A DNA stretch of 6,590 nucleotides, from contig CALBXV010000453.1 in NCBI GenBank assembly GCA_937890045.1, positions 1 through 6,590 on the forward strand, in the 5' to 3' direction. The DNA comes from an uncultured archaeon (GTDB taxonomy: Archaea > Thermoproteota > Nitrososphaeria > Nitrososphaerales > CALBXV01). The notes under the pieces are model-generated. The model made no database searches, was not told where the DNA came from, and was given only the letters and a program-made list of their open reading frames with translations. Made by a program: the position numbers and the translations under genes. Shown piece after piece: positions 6,069 through 6,590 of this stretch (its first letter is position 1; each line of letters starts with the position of its first letter).

Positions 6069-6557
6069 ATGGTAAATAATAAAATAGAAAAACATATCAA
6101 TGATTCTGATTTCTATTTAGATGAAGCTTGTTATTATCTAAAAAAATCTGGACAATCTTTTAATAATATTGCTAAAAAATTTGAAGAAAATATATCTGTT
6201 GTTAAAAAGAGATTTCAAAATCATGAAAAAAGAATTCAAAATTCTCAAGTTGAAATAAATGATTATGATTTATCATTTTGGTTGGATGTGGAAAATGAAA
6301 TAAAAGGTGATGATAAAGTAACATTTATTCGAGATAAAAGTTTTTATCATTGTCGTAAATCTGATCTTGTTTCTTTTGATAGTGAAACATTACTTAATAT
6401 ATTTAATCAATGTAAAAATTTTCTCTTTCTAGATATAAATTATAATTATGGTTTTATAAAAAAAAATGCACCTGTTGGATATGATCCATTTATATTAATA
6501 AGAGAAATTAAAAAAGTTGTTAAAATTATAGAAGAAATATTGGCTACTAGAGAATAA
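6069..6557 (+). CDS. Uncharacterised protein with probable N-terminal helix-turn-helix
   Basis: I do not recognise this 162-residue protein. The N-terminal third reads as an HTH: a helix around DEACYYLKKSG (18-28), a turn with SGQSF, a second helix NNIAKKFE (32-39), then ENIS and a basic recognition-like helix VVKKRFQNHEKRI (44-56). The pattern of IA, four residues further F, then SxV is like the HTHs of ParB and sigma-type proteins. The remainder (60-162) has WLDVENEIKGDD, two cysteines (95 and 115), an aromatic strand-like stretch FLFLDINYNYGF (118-129) and a closing amphipathic helix (141-160); I cannot assign it to a family. No signal peptide or membrane segment is evident. Inferred: a DNA-binding regulator. 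Codon use resembles its neighbours, arguing against recent transfer. It is divergent from mptA and could bind the shared spacer, but nothing in the sequence proves this. The ATG has no Shine-Dalgarno site. The 33 bases after the stop hold only a short T run. Confidence 0.7.
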   Translation: MVNNKIEKHINDSDFYLDEACYYLKKSGQSFNNIAKKFEENISVVKKRFQNHEKRIQNSQVEINDYDLSFWLDVENEIKGDDKVTFIRDKSFYHCRKSDLVSFDSETLLNIFNQCKNFLFLDINYNYGFIKKNAPVGYDPFILIREIKKVVKIIEEILATRE

Positions 6558-6590
6558 TCTACTTTATATTTTATAAGATCTATTTTTCCA

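Noticed and set aside
1..6590. CRISPR arrays, tRNA or rRNA genes, insertion sequences, riboswitches
   Set aside because: No repeated spacer structure, GC-rich structured segment, transposase motif or long untranslated leader was seen; the longest non-coding gap is 109 bp.
6558..6590. Terminator after the HTH gene
   Set aside because: There is only a five-T run at the window edge and no stem; too little sequence remains to support a call.

Overview
The window is a very AT-rich (GC roughly a quarter by eye), densely coded piece of what looks like an archaeal chromosome. The archaeal call rests on an archaeal-type OMP decarboxylase, a GTP cyclohydrolase of the MptA/FolE2 type, and a geranylgeranyl-reductase-family flavoprotein as used for archaeal lipids. 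Poor Shine-Dalgarno sites, TATA-like boxes and frequent TTG/GTG starts are consistent with it. The phylum cannot be fixed from the sequence alone. A quinone-type (class 2-like) dihydroorotate dehydrogenase suggests a respiring organism.

Layout: a plus-strand gene (5-1027) for a 2,4-diaminopentanoate dehydrogenase/dihydrodipicolinate reductase-like NAD(P) enzyme converges, with 10 bp between stops, on a six-gene minus-strand run. In transcription order the run is mptA (5959-5135), a geranylgeranyl-reductase-like FAD enzyme (5079-4057), an mntR-like metal-dependent repressor (4025-3564), pyrD (3559-2492), pyrF (2495-1713) and pyrE (1712-1038). The last four are packed with gaps of 4, -4 and 0 bp and are almost certainly one operon. 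The first two have 55 and 31 bp spacers and may have their own promoters. Divergent from mptA across a 109-bp AT-rich region is a plus-strand gene (6069-6557) for an unrecognised protein with a probable helix-turn-helix.

Function: PyrD, PyrE and PyrF together carry out the last three steps of de novo UMP synthesis (dihydroorotate to orotate to OMP to UMP). The unusual member is the MntR-like regulator, which keeps all six manganese-site ligands of Bacillus MntR and sits 4 bp ahead of pyrD. MptA starts pterin synthesis, and the GGR-like enzyme probably reduces isoprenoid double bonds.

The window is mostly recognisable housekeeping, and I see no mobile element, CRISPR array, RNA gene or obvious new defence-type system. 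The points most worth a second look are departures from family consensus in all three pyrimidine enzymes, the mntR-pyrDFE linkage, the run of four consecutive genes with TTG/GTG starts, and the uncharacterised HTH protein.
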